DNA of 64,000 nucleotides from positions 2,182,001-2,246,000 of the forward strand of contig NC_091383.1 of NCBI RefSeq assembly GCF_038502225.1. The letters are read 5' to 3'. The stretch comes from Cherax quadricarinatus (Eukaryota; Arthropoda; Malacostraca; Decapoda; Parastacidae). The translations under genes and the position numbers were made by a program. Under the pieces are notes generated by a model. It did not search any database and was not told where the DNA came from. It saw only the letters and a list, made by a program, of their open reading frames with translations. The number at the start of each line of letters is the position of its first letter. Position 1 is the stretch's first letter. Positions 19,979 to 28,700 of the stretch are shown here, piece after piece.

Positions 19979-22336
19979 ATCGAGGTTCAGACATGTATGC
20001 GTGGAGCCCCAGACCGACAAAATGAGACTAGTCACGAGGGAGCATTCACCAAATTCAACTTCAATAACAAAAACATAAAGTGGGACCAAGTAAACCAAGT
20101 CCTAACCGATATAAGCTGGGAAGATATACTAAGCAACACAGACCCCAACTTATGCCTAGAACAGATTAACTCGGTGGCACTCGATGTATACACAAGGCTT
20201 ATTCCTCTAAGAAAAAGGAGGAGTAGATGTAAAATAGAAAGAGACAGGCGCTCCCTTTACAGGCGACGGAAAAGAATAACAGAGAGGCTAAAAGAGGTCA
20301 ATATATCTGAAATGCGTAGGGAGACACTGGTCAGAGAAATAGCAAACATCGAACTTAAGCTAAAGGAATCTTATAGGAATCAGGAATCGCGGGAAGAACT
20401 AAAAGCCATAAATGAAATCGAAAGAAACCCAAAGTATTTCTTCTCCTATGCCAAATCAAAGTCGAGAATAACGTCCAGTATTGGGCCCCTACTTAAACAA
20501 GATTGGTCCTACACAGATGACAGCAAGGAAATGAGTGAGCTACTCAAGTTCCAATATGACTCAGTTTTTAGCAAGCCGCTAACCAGACTGAGAGTCGAAG
20601 ATCAAAATGAATTTTTTATGAGAGAGCCACAAAATTTGGTTAACACAAGCCTATCTGATGTTATCCTGACGCCAAATGACTTCGAACAGGCGATAAATGA
20701 CATGCCCATGCACTCTGCCCCAGGGCCAGACTCATGGAACTCCGTGTTCATCAAGAACTGCAAGAAGCCCCTGTCACGAGCCTTTTCCATCCTATGGAGA
20801 GGGAGCATGGACACGGGGGTCGTCCCACAGTTACTAAAAACAACAGACATAGCCCCACTCCGCAAAGGGGGCAGTAAAGCAACAGCAAAGAACTACAGAC
20901 CGATAGCACTAACATCCCATATCATAAAAATCTTTGAAAGGGTCCTAAGAAGCAAGATCACCACCCATCTAGAAACCCATCAGTTACACAACCCAGGGCA
21001 ACATGGGTTTAGAACAGGTCGCTCCTGTCTGTCTCAACTATTGGATCACTACGACAAGGTCCTAGATGCACTAGAAGACAAAAAGAATGCAGATGTAATA
21101 TATACAGACTTTGCAAAAGCCTTCGACAAGTGTGACCATGGCGTAATAGCGCACAAAATGCGTGATAAAGGAATAACAGGAAAAGTTGGTAGATGGATCT
21201 ATAATTTCCTCACTAACAGAACACAGAGAGTAGTAGTCAACAGAGTAAAGTCTGAGGCGGCTACGGTGAAAAGCTCTGTTCCACAAGGCACAGTACTGGC
21301 TCCCAGTGTTCCACAAGGCACAGTACTCGCTCCCATCTTGTTCCTCATCCTCATATCCGACATAGACAAGGATGTCAGCCACAGCACCGTGTCTTCCTTT
21401 GCAGATGACACCCGAATCTGCATGACAGTGTCTTCCATTGCAGACACTGCAAGGCTCCAGGCGGACATCAACCAAATCTTTCAGTGGGCTGCAGAAAACA
21501 ATATGAAGTTCAACGAGGAGAAATTTCAATTACTCAGATATGGTAAACACGAGGAAATTAAATCTTCATCAGAGTACAAAACAAATTCTGGCCACAAAAT
21601 AGAGCGAAACACCAACGTCAAAGACCTGGGAGTGATCATGTTGGAGGATCTCACCTTCAAGGACCATTACATTGTATCAATCGCATTTGCTAGAAAAATG
21701 ACAGGATGGATAATGAGAACCTTCAAAACTAGGGAGGCAAAGCCCATGATGACACTCTTCAGGTCACTTGTTCTATCTAGGCTGGAATATTGCTGCACAC
21801 TAACAGCACCTTTCAAGGCAGGTGAAATTGCCGACCTAGAAAATGTACAGAGAACTTTCACGGTGCGCATAACGGAGATAAAATACCTCAATTACTGGGA
21901 GCGCTTGAGGTTCCTGAACCTGTATTCCCTGGAACGCAGGAGGGAAAGATACATGATTATATACACCTGGAAAATCCTAGAGGGACTAGTACCGAACTTG
22001 CACACGAAAATCACTCACTACGAAAGCAAAAGACTTGGCAGACGATGCACCATCCCCCCAATGAAAAGCAGGGGTGTCACTAGCACGTTAAGAGACCATA
22101 CAATAAGTGTCAGGGGCCCGAGACTGTTCAACTGCCTCCCAGCACACATAAGGGGGATTACCAACAGACCCCTGGCAGTCTTCAAGCTGGCACTGAACAA
22201 GCACCTAAAGTCGGTTCCTGATCAGCCGGGCTGTGGCTCCTACGTTGGTTTGCCTGCAGCCAGCAGCAACAGCCTGGTTGATCAGGCTCTGATCCACCAG
22301 GAGGCCTGGTCACAGACTGGGCCGCGGGGGCGTTGA
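19979..22336 (+). CDS. partial ORF2: CR1-like reverse transcriptase with internal duplication
   Basis: About 785 codons open to the stop. The three codons before 19979 (from the ATG at 19970) are satellite, so that start is an artefact. RT features: APGPDSWN, NYRPIAL, QHGFRTGRSCL, TDFAKAFDKCD with its catalytic aspartate, VPQG and FADD. A 30-bp in-frame tandem duplication (21275-21304 and 21305-21334) doubles SVPQGTVLAP, a conserved RT segment, which probably ruins activity even though the frame is open. Otherwise the protein is very close to L2-A and L2-D. The C-terminus ends in the family's PGC...WSQTGPRGR tail. Confidence 0.88.
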   Translation: MEVQTCMRGAPDRQNETSHEGAFTKFNFNNKNIKWDQVNQVLTDISWEDILSNTDPNLCLEQINSVALDVYTRLIPLRKRRSRCKIERDRRSLYRRRKRITERLKEVNISEMRRETLVREIANIELKLKESYRNQESREELKAINEIERNPKYFFSYAKSKSRITSSIGPLLKQDWSYTDDSKEMSELLKFQYDSVFSKPLTRLRVEDQNEFFMREPQNLVNTSLSDVILTPNDFEQAINDMPMHSAPGPDSWNSVFIKNCKKPLSRAFSILWRGSMDTGVVPQLLKTTDIAPLRKGGSKATAKNYRPIALTSHIIKIFERVLRSKITTHLETHQLHNPGQHGFRTGRSCLSQLLDHYDKVLDALEDKKNADVIYTDFAKAFDKCDHGVIAHKMRDKGITGKVGRWIYNFLTNRTQRVVVNRVKSEAATVKSSVPQGTVLAPSVPQGTVLAPILFLILISDIDKDVSHSTVSSFADDTRICMTVSSIADTARLQADINQIFQWAAENNMKFNEEKFQLLRYGKHEEIKSSSEYKTNSGHKIERNTNVKDLGVIMLEDLTFKDHYIVSIAFARKMTGWIMRTFKTREAKPMMTLFRSLVLSRLEYCCTLTAPFKAGEIADLENVQRTFTVRITEIKYLNYWERLRFLNLYSLERRRERYMIIYTWKILEGLVPNLHTKITHYESKRLGRRCTIPPMKSRGVTSTLRDHTISVRGPRLFNCLPAHIRGITNRPLAVFKLALNKHLKSVPDQPGCGSYVGLPAASSNSLVDQALIHQEAWSQTGPRGR

Positions 22337-22371
22337 CCCCCGGAACTCTCTCCAGGTAAACTCCAGGTAAA
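19979..22371 (+). mobile_element. L2-C: 5'-truncated CR1-like LINE
   Basis: Starts at the satellite junction inside the endonuclease-RT linker of ORF2 and runs to the family's 3' end, where CTCCAGGTAAA occurs twice. The 3' UTR is only about 35 bp, as in the other copies of this family. The missing 5' part corresponds to ORF1, the endonuclease and the first 284 or so ORF2 residues of L2-A. Confidence 0.9.
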
Positions 22372-22540
22372 CTGGTATTAATTTTTATATATCTATTCTT
22401 CACAGACCCGTGTTTACCTTTGGGTGGAAATAGTGTAGTTACCTAGTTGTGGTTGGAAGGGTCGAGTCACAGCTACTGTGTGTGCCTGGATTTAGAGTGA
22501 TGGTGGAGCCTAGTGGCTCTAAACTATCACCTGGCTCTAT
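22372..22540. other. spacer between L2-C and the SINE
   Basis: No gene. The stretch GTAGTTACCTAGTTGTGG with GGGTCGAGTCACAGCT resembles a dispersed repeat I recall from decapod DNA, but I cannot delimit it here. Confidence 0.35.
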
Positions 22541-22845
22541 GGTGGCCCGGTGGCCTGGTGGCTAAAGCTCCCGCTTCACACACGGAGGGCCCGGGTTCGA
22601 TTCCCGGCGGGTGGAAATTCCGACACGTTTCCTTACACCTGTTGTCCTGTTCACCTAGCAGCAAATAGGTACCTGGGTGTTAGTGGACTGGTGTGGGTGG
22701 CATCCTGGGGGACAAGATTAAGGACCACAATGGAATTAAGTTAGACAGTCCTCGATGACGCACTGACTTTCTTGGGTTATCCTGGGTGGCTAACCCTCCG
22801 GGGTTAAAAATCCGAACGAAATCTTATCTTATCTTATCTTATCTT
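22541..22845 (+). mobile_element. tRNA-derived SINE, copy S1a
   Basis: The head carries a pol III A box (TGGCCTGGTGG, 22551-22561) and a B box (GGTTCGATTCC, 22594-22604) in tRNA spacing. The body includes one copy of the 32-bp segment (CCTGGGTGTTAGTGGACT...) and a 3' part shared with the LINE tail at 15336 (GGACCACAATGGAA, TTGGGTTATCC). It ends in five ATCTT repeats (22821-22845). The tRNA-like head resembles tRNA-Val(CAC) from memory. Open frames across it are incidental. Confidence 0.88.
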
Positions 22846-22918
22846 GGTACAACATTGGTAAGTGCAATAAATTGTGTCTTAGTTGTGACTTTCTTAAATT
22901 GTGTGGAAGAATTATTTC

Positions 22919-23250
22919 TGGTGGCCTGGTGGTTAACGCTCTCGCTTCACACGGCGAGGGCCTGGGTTCGATTCCCAGCCAGAGTAGAAACATTGGACGT
23001 GTTTCTTTCCACCTGTTGTCTATGTTCCCCATCAGTAAAATGGGTACCTGGGTGTTAGTCGACTGGTGTGGGTCGCATCCTGGGTGTTAGTCGACTGGTG
23101 TGGGTCGCATCCTGGGTGTTAGTCGACTGGTGTGGGTCGCATCCTGGGTGTTAGTCGACTGGTGTGGGTCGCATCCTGGGTGTTAGTCGACTGGTGTGGG
23201 TCGCATCCTGGGTGTTAGTCGACTGGTGTGGGTCGCATCCTGGGACACTG
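22919..23250 (+). mobile_element. tRNA-derived SINE, copy S1b, with expanded 32-bp segment
   Basis: A box at 22922-22932 and B box (GGTTCGATTCC) at 22965-22975. The body matches S1a until GGGTACCTGGG, where the 32-bp segment is repeated six times instead of once. A short tail (ACACTGACCTAA) follows, then a LINE fragment. This is an intermediate between the single-copy SINE state and the large 32-bp satellite. Confidence 0.88.
23047..23244 (+). repeat. 32-bp tandem repeat within the SINE (6 units)
   Basis: CCTGGGTGTTAGTCGACT plus GGTGTGGGTCGCAT repeats six times at exact 32-bp spacing and ends on CCTGGG. It differs from the large array mainly by GTCGAC/GTGGAC and GCAT/ACAT. Confidence 0.95.
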
Positions 23251-23327
23251 ACCTAAGGAGGCCTGGTCACAGACCGGGCCGCGGGGGCGTTGACCCCCGG
23301 AACTCTCTCCAGGTAAACTCCAGGTAA
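23251..23327 (+). mobile_element. L2-E: 3'-terminal fragment of the CR1-like LINE
   Basis: About 77 bp matching only the last ORF2 codons (GAGGCCTGGTCACAGAC...), the stop and the doubled CTCCAGGTAAA end of this family. It is an extreme 5' truncation placed between S1b and L1-B. Confidence 0.85.
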
Positions 23328-24095
23328 ACCTGTGACACACATTCTCATTATTTCCCACCTTCCACTCTGTAGCTTTGTTTATGAGGTACATTCTGGCTGT
23401 CTTCTTGAACTGGCTTATTCTATGACTGGCTTTGACATCTGCAGGCAGTCTGTTCCACTCTTTTGTTGATGTACAGAAAAAATGTCTTAGAAGACTGATC
23501 ACAGACTCCAGGTACTGCTGAGTTGTTCTTCCTTCCCCTAGTTTTATAGTTACATTGGTTCACAGTTGTTCTTCCTTCCCCTAGTTTTATAATTACATTG
23601 GTTCACAGTTGTTCTTCCTTCCCCTAGTTTTATAATTACATTGGTTCACAGTTGTCCTTCCTTCCCCTAGTTTTATAATTACATTGGTTCTCAGTTGTTC
23701 TTCCTTCCCCTAGTTTTATAATTACATTGGTTCACAGTTGTCCTTCCTTCCCCTAGTTTTATAATTACATTGGTTCACAGTTGTTCTTCCTTCCCCTAGT
23801 TTTATAATTACATTGGTTCTCAGTTGTTCTTCCTTCCCCTAGTTTTATAATTACATTGGTTCTCAGTTGTTCTTCCTTCCCCTAGTTTTATAATTACATT
23901 GGTTCACAGTTGTTCTTCCTTCCCCTAGTTTTATAATTACATTGGTTCACAGTTGTAACAATATTGGAAGATGTTGAGGACAGTGAATATCAATAATTTT
24001 ACGAAAATAATTTAGTTTCAGTTGATTTACTTGGTATTGAACATTGAGTATATCCAGTTGTTGTAACTCATCCTGGTCGTCATGTTCTCTTCCAC
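23328..24095 (-). pseudogene. L1-B: decayed L1-type LINE ORF2, 3' part
   Basis: Two coding relics on the minus strand match the C-terminus of L1-A. 23328-23500 encodes an EWNRLPADVKASH...QFKK stretch, the counterpart of EWNRLPTNVKASH in L1-A. 23958-24095 encodes a DQDELQQLDILNV stretch, the counterpart of QDELQQLDMLNV. Between them the short coding stretch corresponding to NQSNHSTRGREHN of L1-A has expanded into a 43-bp tandem array. The copy is further interrupted by L2-D and continues at 25693-25735. Confidence 0.82.
23515..23957 (-). repeat. 43-bp tandem array inside L1-B (about 10 units)
   Basis: On the plus strand the unit contains GTTGTTCTTCCTTCCCCTAG and TTTTATAATTACATTGGTTC, starting at 23522, 23565 and so on, 43 bp apart. 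On the minus strand one unit reads NQCNYKTRGRKNN, clearly the NQSNHSTRGREHN stretch of L1-A (about 14510-14548). Confidence 0.9.
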
Positions 24096-25692
24096 CACCT
24101 GGAGTTTACCTGGAGAGAGTTCCGGGGGTCAACGCCCCCTCGGCCCGGTCTGTGACCAGGCCTCCTGGTGGATCAGAGCCTGATCAACCAGGCTGTTACT
24201 GCTGGCTGCACGCAAACCAACGTACGAGCCACAGCTTGGCTGGTCAGGAACTGACTTTAGGTGCTTGTCCAGTGCCAGCTTGAAGACTGCCAGGGGTCTG
24301 TTGGTAATCCCCCTTATGTGTGCTGGGAGGCAGTTGAACAGTCTCGGGCCCCTGACACTTATTGTATGGTCTCTTAACGTGCTAGTGACACCCCTGCTTT
24401 TCATTGGGGGGATGGTGCATCGTCTGCCAAGTCTTTTGCTTTCGTTGTGAGTGATTTTCGTGTGCAAGTTCGGTACTAGTCCCTCTAGGATTTTCCAGGT
24501 GTATATAATCATGTATCTCTCCCTCCTGCGTTCCAGGGAATACAGGTTTAGAAACCTCAAGCGCTCCCAGTAATTGAGGTATTTTATCTCCGTTATGCGC
24601 GCCGTGAAAGTTCTCTGTACATTTTCTAGGTCAGCAATTTCACCTGCCTTGAAAGGTGCTGTTAGTGTGCAGCAATATTCCAGCCTAGATAGAACAAGTG
24701 ACCTGAAGAGTGTCATCATGGGCTTGGCCTCCCTAGTTTTGAAGGTTCTCATTATCCATCCTGTCATTTTTCTAGCAGATGCGATTGATACAATGTTATG
24801 GTCCTTGAAGGTAAGATCTTCCGACATGATCACTCCCAGGTCTTTGACGTTGGTGTTTCGCTCTATTTTGTGGCCAGAATTTGTTTTGTACTCTGATGAA
24901 GATTTAATTTCCTCGTGTTTACCATATCTGAGTAATTGAAATTTCTCATCGTTGAACTTCATATTGTTTTCTGCAGCCCACTGAAAGATTTGGTTGATGT
25001 CCGCCTGGAGCCTTGCAGTGTCTGCAATGGAAGACACTGTCATGCAGATTCGGGTGTCATCTGCAAAGGAAGACACGGTGCTGTGGCTGACATCCTTGTC
25101 TATGTCGGATATGAGGATGAGGAACAAGATGGGAGCGAGTACTGTGCCTTGTGGAACAGAGCTTTTCACCGTGCCTGCCTCGGACTTTACTCTGTTGACT
25201 ACTACTCTCTGTGTTCTGTTAGTGAGGAAATTATAGATCCATCGACCGACTTTTCCTGTTATTCCTTTAGCACGCATTTTGTGCGCTATTACGCCATGGT
25301 CACACTTGTCGAAGGCTTTCGCAAAGTCTGTATATATTACATCTGCATTCTTTTTATCTTCTAATGCATTTAGGACCTTGTCGTAGTGATCCAATAGTTG
25401 AGACAGACAGGAGCGACCTGTTCTAAACCCATGTTGCCCTGGGTTGTGTAACTGATGGGTTTCTAGATGGGTGGTGATCTTACTTCTTAGGACCCTTTCA
25501 AAGATTTTTATGATATCGGATGTTAGTGCTATTGGTCTGTAGTTCTTTGCTGTTGCTTTACTGCCCCCTTTGTGGAGTGGGGCTATGTCTGTTGTTTTTA
25601 GTAACTGTGGGACGACCCCCGTGTCCATGCTCCCTCTCGATAGGATGGAAAAGGCTTGTGATAGGGGCTTCTTGCAGTTCTTGATGAACACA
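24096..25692 (-). mobile_element. L2-D: 5'-truncated CR1-like LINE inserted in L1-B
   Basis: A minus-strand copy from the family 3' end (CTCCAGGTAAA type, beside 24096) to the RT region. L1-B sequence lies on both sides: an identical 21-bp stretch occurs at 24058-24078 and 25705-25725, and similarity extends further. This is the expected long target-site duplication of a LINE insertion, slightly diverged. Confidence 0.87.
24129..25692 (-). CDS. partial ORF2: CR1-like reverse transcriptase
   Basis: About 521 codons starting within the RT domain at SVFIKNCKK, with no native start. The in-frame ATG upstream at 25730 lies in L1-B sequence, so that N-terminus is chimeric. It retains NYRPIAL, QHGFRTGRSCL, TDFAKAFDKCD, SVPQGTVLAP (single, unlike L2-C) and FADD. 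The C-terminal half and the PSCGSYVGL...SQTGPRGR tail are intact. It lacks ORF1, the endonuclease and the RT N-terminus, so it cannot be autonomous. Confidence 0.87.
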
Positions 25693-25735
25693 GACCAGGT
25701 CCACTTGTTGTAACTCATCCTGGTCTGCATGCTCA
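25693..25735 (-). pseudogene. L1-B fragment at the array boundary
   Basis: A short minus-strand relic encoding a DQDELQQVDL stretch of the L1-type ORF2. It forms the right arm of the L2-D target duplication and leads straight into the 21-bp array. Relative to L1-A, about 155 bp between the AQCLPTE codons and this motif are missing. Confidence 0.75.
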
Positions 25736-28700
25736 GTAGGTTGACACTGTGCCTCAGCAGGTAGACACTGTGCCTCAGTAGGTAGACACTGTGCCGCAGT
25801 AGGTAGACAGAGTCTCAGTAGGTAGACAGTGTGCCTCAGTAGGCTGACAATGTGCCTCAGTAGGTAGACACTGTGCATCAGTAGGTAGACACTGTGCCTC
25901 GGTAAGTAGACACTGTGTCTCAGTAGGTAGACACTGTGCCTCAGTAGGTAGGCACTGTGCATCAGTAGGTAGACACTGTGCCTCGGTAAGTAGACACTGT
26001 GTCTCAGTAGGTAGGCACTGTGACTCAGTAGGTAGACACTGCCTCAGTAGGTAGACATTGTGCCTCAGTAGGAAGACAATGTGCCTCAGTAGGCAGACAC
26101 TGTACATGAGTAGGTAGGCACTGTGCCTCAGTAGGTAGACACTGCCTCAGTAGGTAGACATTGTGCCTCAGTTGGTAGACACTGTGCCTCAGAAGGTAGA
26201 CACTGTGTCTCAGCTGGTAGACACTGTGTCTAAGTAGGTAGACACTGTTCTTCAGTAGGTAGAGACTGTGTCTCAGTAGGTAGACACTGTGCCTCAGTAG
26301 GTAGACACTGTGCCTCAGTAGGTAGATACTGTGTGTCAGTAGGTAGACACCGTGCCTCAGTAGGCAGACACTGTGCCTGCGTAGGTAGACACTGTGCCTC
26401 AGTAGGTAGACACTGTGCCTCAGTAGGCAAAACACTGCGTCTCAGTAGGTAGACAATATGCCTCAGTAGGTAGACACTGTGCATCAGTAGGTAGACACTG
26501 TGCCTCAGTAGGCAAACACTGTGCCTCAGTAGGTAGACAATGTGCCTCAGTAGGTAGACAGTGTGCCTCAGTAGGCAAACACTGTGTCTCAGAAGGTAGA
26601 TACTGTTTCTCAGTAGGTAGACAATGTACCTCAGTACGTAGACACTGTGCCTCAGTAGGTAGACACTGTGCCTCAGTAGGTAGACACTGTACCACAGCAG
26701 GTGGACACTGTGCCTCAGTAGGTAGACAGTGTGCCTCAGTTGGTAGACACTGTGCCTCAACAGGTAGACGCTGTGCCTTAGCAGGTAGACACTGTGCCTC
26801 AACAGGTAGACACTGTGCCACAGCAGGTAGACACTGTGCCTCAGCAGCTAGTCACTGTGCCTCAACAGTTAGACACTGTGCCTCAACAGGTAGACACTGT
26901 GCCTCAACAGGTAGACACTGTGCCTCAACAGGTAGACACTGTGCCTCAACAGGTAGACACTGTGCCTCAACAGGTAGACACTGTGCCTCAGCAGGTAGAC
27001 ACTGTGCCTCAACAGGTAGACACTGTGCCTCAGCAGGTAGACACTGTGCCTCAGCAGGTAGACACTGTGCCTCAGCAGGTAGACACTGTGCCTCAGTTGG
27101 TAGACACTGTGCCTAAACAGGTAGACAATGTGTCTCAACAGGTAGACACTGTGCCTCAACAGGTAGACACTGTGCCTCAACAGGTAGACACTGTGTCTCA
27201 ACAGGTAGACACTGTGCCTCAACAGGTAGACACTGTGTCTCAACAGGTAGACACTGTGTCTCAACAGGTAGACACTGTGCCTCAACAGGTAGACACTGTG
27301 CCTCAACAGGTAGACACTGTGTCTCAACAGGTAGACACTGTGCCTCAACAGGTAGACACTGTGCCTCAACAGGTAGACACTGTGTCTCAACAGGTAGACA
27401 CTGTGCCTCAACAGGTAGACACTGTGCCTCAACAGGTAGACACTGTGTCTCAACAGGTAGACACTGTGCCTCAACAGGTAGACACTGTGCCTCAGCAGGT
27501 AGACACTGTGCCTCAGTAGGTAGACACTGTGCCGCAGTAGGTAGACAGAGTCTCAGTAGGTAGACAGTGTGCCTCAGTAGGCTGACACTGTGCCTCAGTA
27601 GGTAGACACTGTGCATCAGTAGGTAGACACTGTGCCTCAGTAGGTAGACACTGTGCCTCGGTAAGTAGACACTGTGTCTCAGTAGGTAGGCACTGTGACT
27701 CAGTAGGTAGACACTGCCTCAGTAGGTAGACATTGTGCCTCAGTATGAAGACAATGTGCCTCAGTAGGCAGACACTGTACATGAGTAGGTAGGCATTGTG
27801 CCTCAGTTGGTAGACACTGTGCCTCAGAAGGTAGACACTGTGTCTCAGCTGGTAGACACTGTGTCTAAGTAGGTAGACACTGTTCTTCAGTAGGTAGAGA
27901 CTGTGTCTCAGTAGGTAGACACTGTGCCTCAATAGGTAGACACTGTGCCTCAGTAGGTAGATACTGTGTGTCAGTAGGTAGACACCGCGCCTCAGTAGGC
28001 AGACACTGTGCCTGCGTAGGTAGACACTGTGCCTCAGTAGGTAGACACTGTGCCTCAGTACTCAGTAGGTAGACAATATGCCTCAGTAGGTAGACACTGT
28101 GCATCAGTAGGTAGACACTGTGCCTCAGTAGGCAAACACTGTGCCTCAGTAGGTAGACAATGTGCCTCAGTAGGTAGACAGTGTGCCTCAGTAGGCAAAC
28201 ACTGTGTCTCAGAAGGTAGACACTGTTTCTCAGTAGGTAGACAATGTACCTCAGTACGTAGACACTGTGCCTCAGTAGGTAGACACTGTGCCTCAGTAGG
28301 TAGACACTGTGCCACAGCAGGTGGACACTGTGCCTCAGTAGGTAGACAGTGTGCCTCAGTTGGTAGACACTGTGCCTCAACAGGTAGACACTGTGCCACA
28401 GCAGGTAGACACTGTGCCTCAGCAGCTAGTCACTGTGCCTCAACAGTTAGACATTGTGCCTCAACAGGTAGACACTGTGCCTCAACAGGTAGACACTGTG
28501 CCTCAGCAGCTAGTCACTGTGCCTCAACAGGTAGACACTATGCCTCAACAGGTAGACACTGTGCCTCAACAGGTAGACACTGTGCCTCAACAGGTAGACA
28601 CTGTGCCTCAACAGGTAGACACTGTGTTTCAACAGTTAGACACTGTGCCTCAACAGGTAGACACTGTGCCTCAACAGGTAGACACTGTGCCTCAACAGGT

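Noticed and set aside
22551..22610. Functional tRNA gene at the A/B boxes (also 22922 and 56579)
   Set aside because: The boxes are well spaced, but the acceptor and anticodon arms do not fold cleanly and the sequence continues into a dispersed SINE body.
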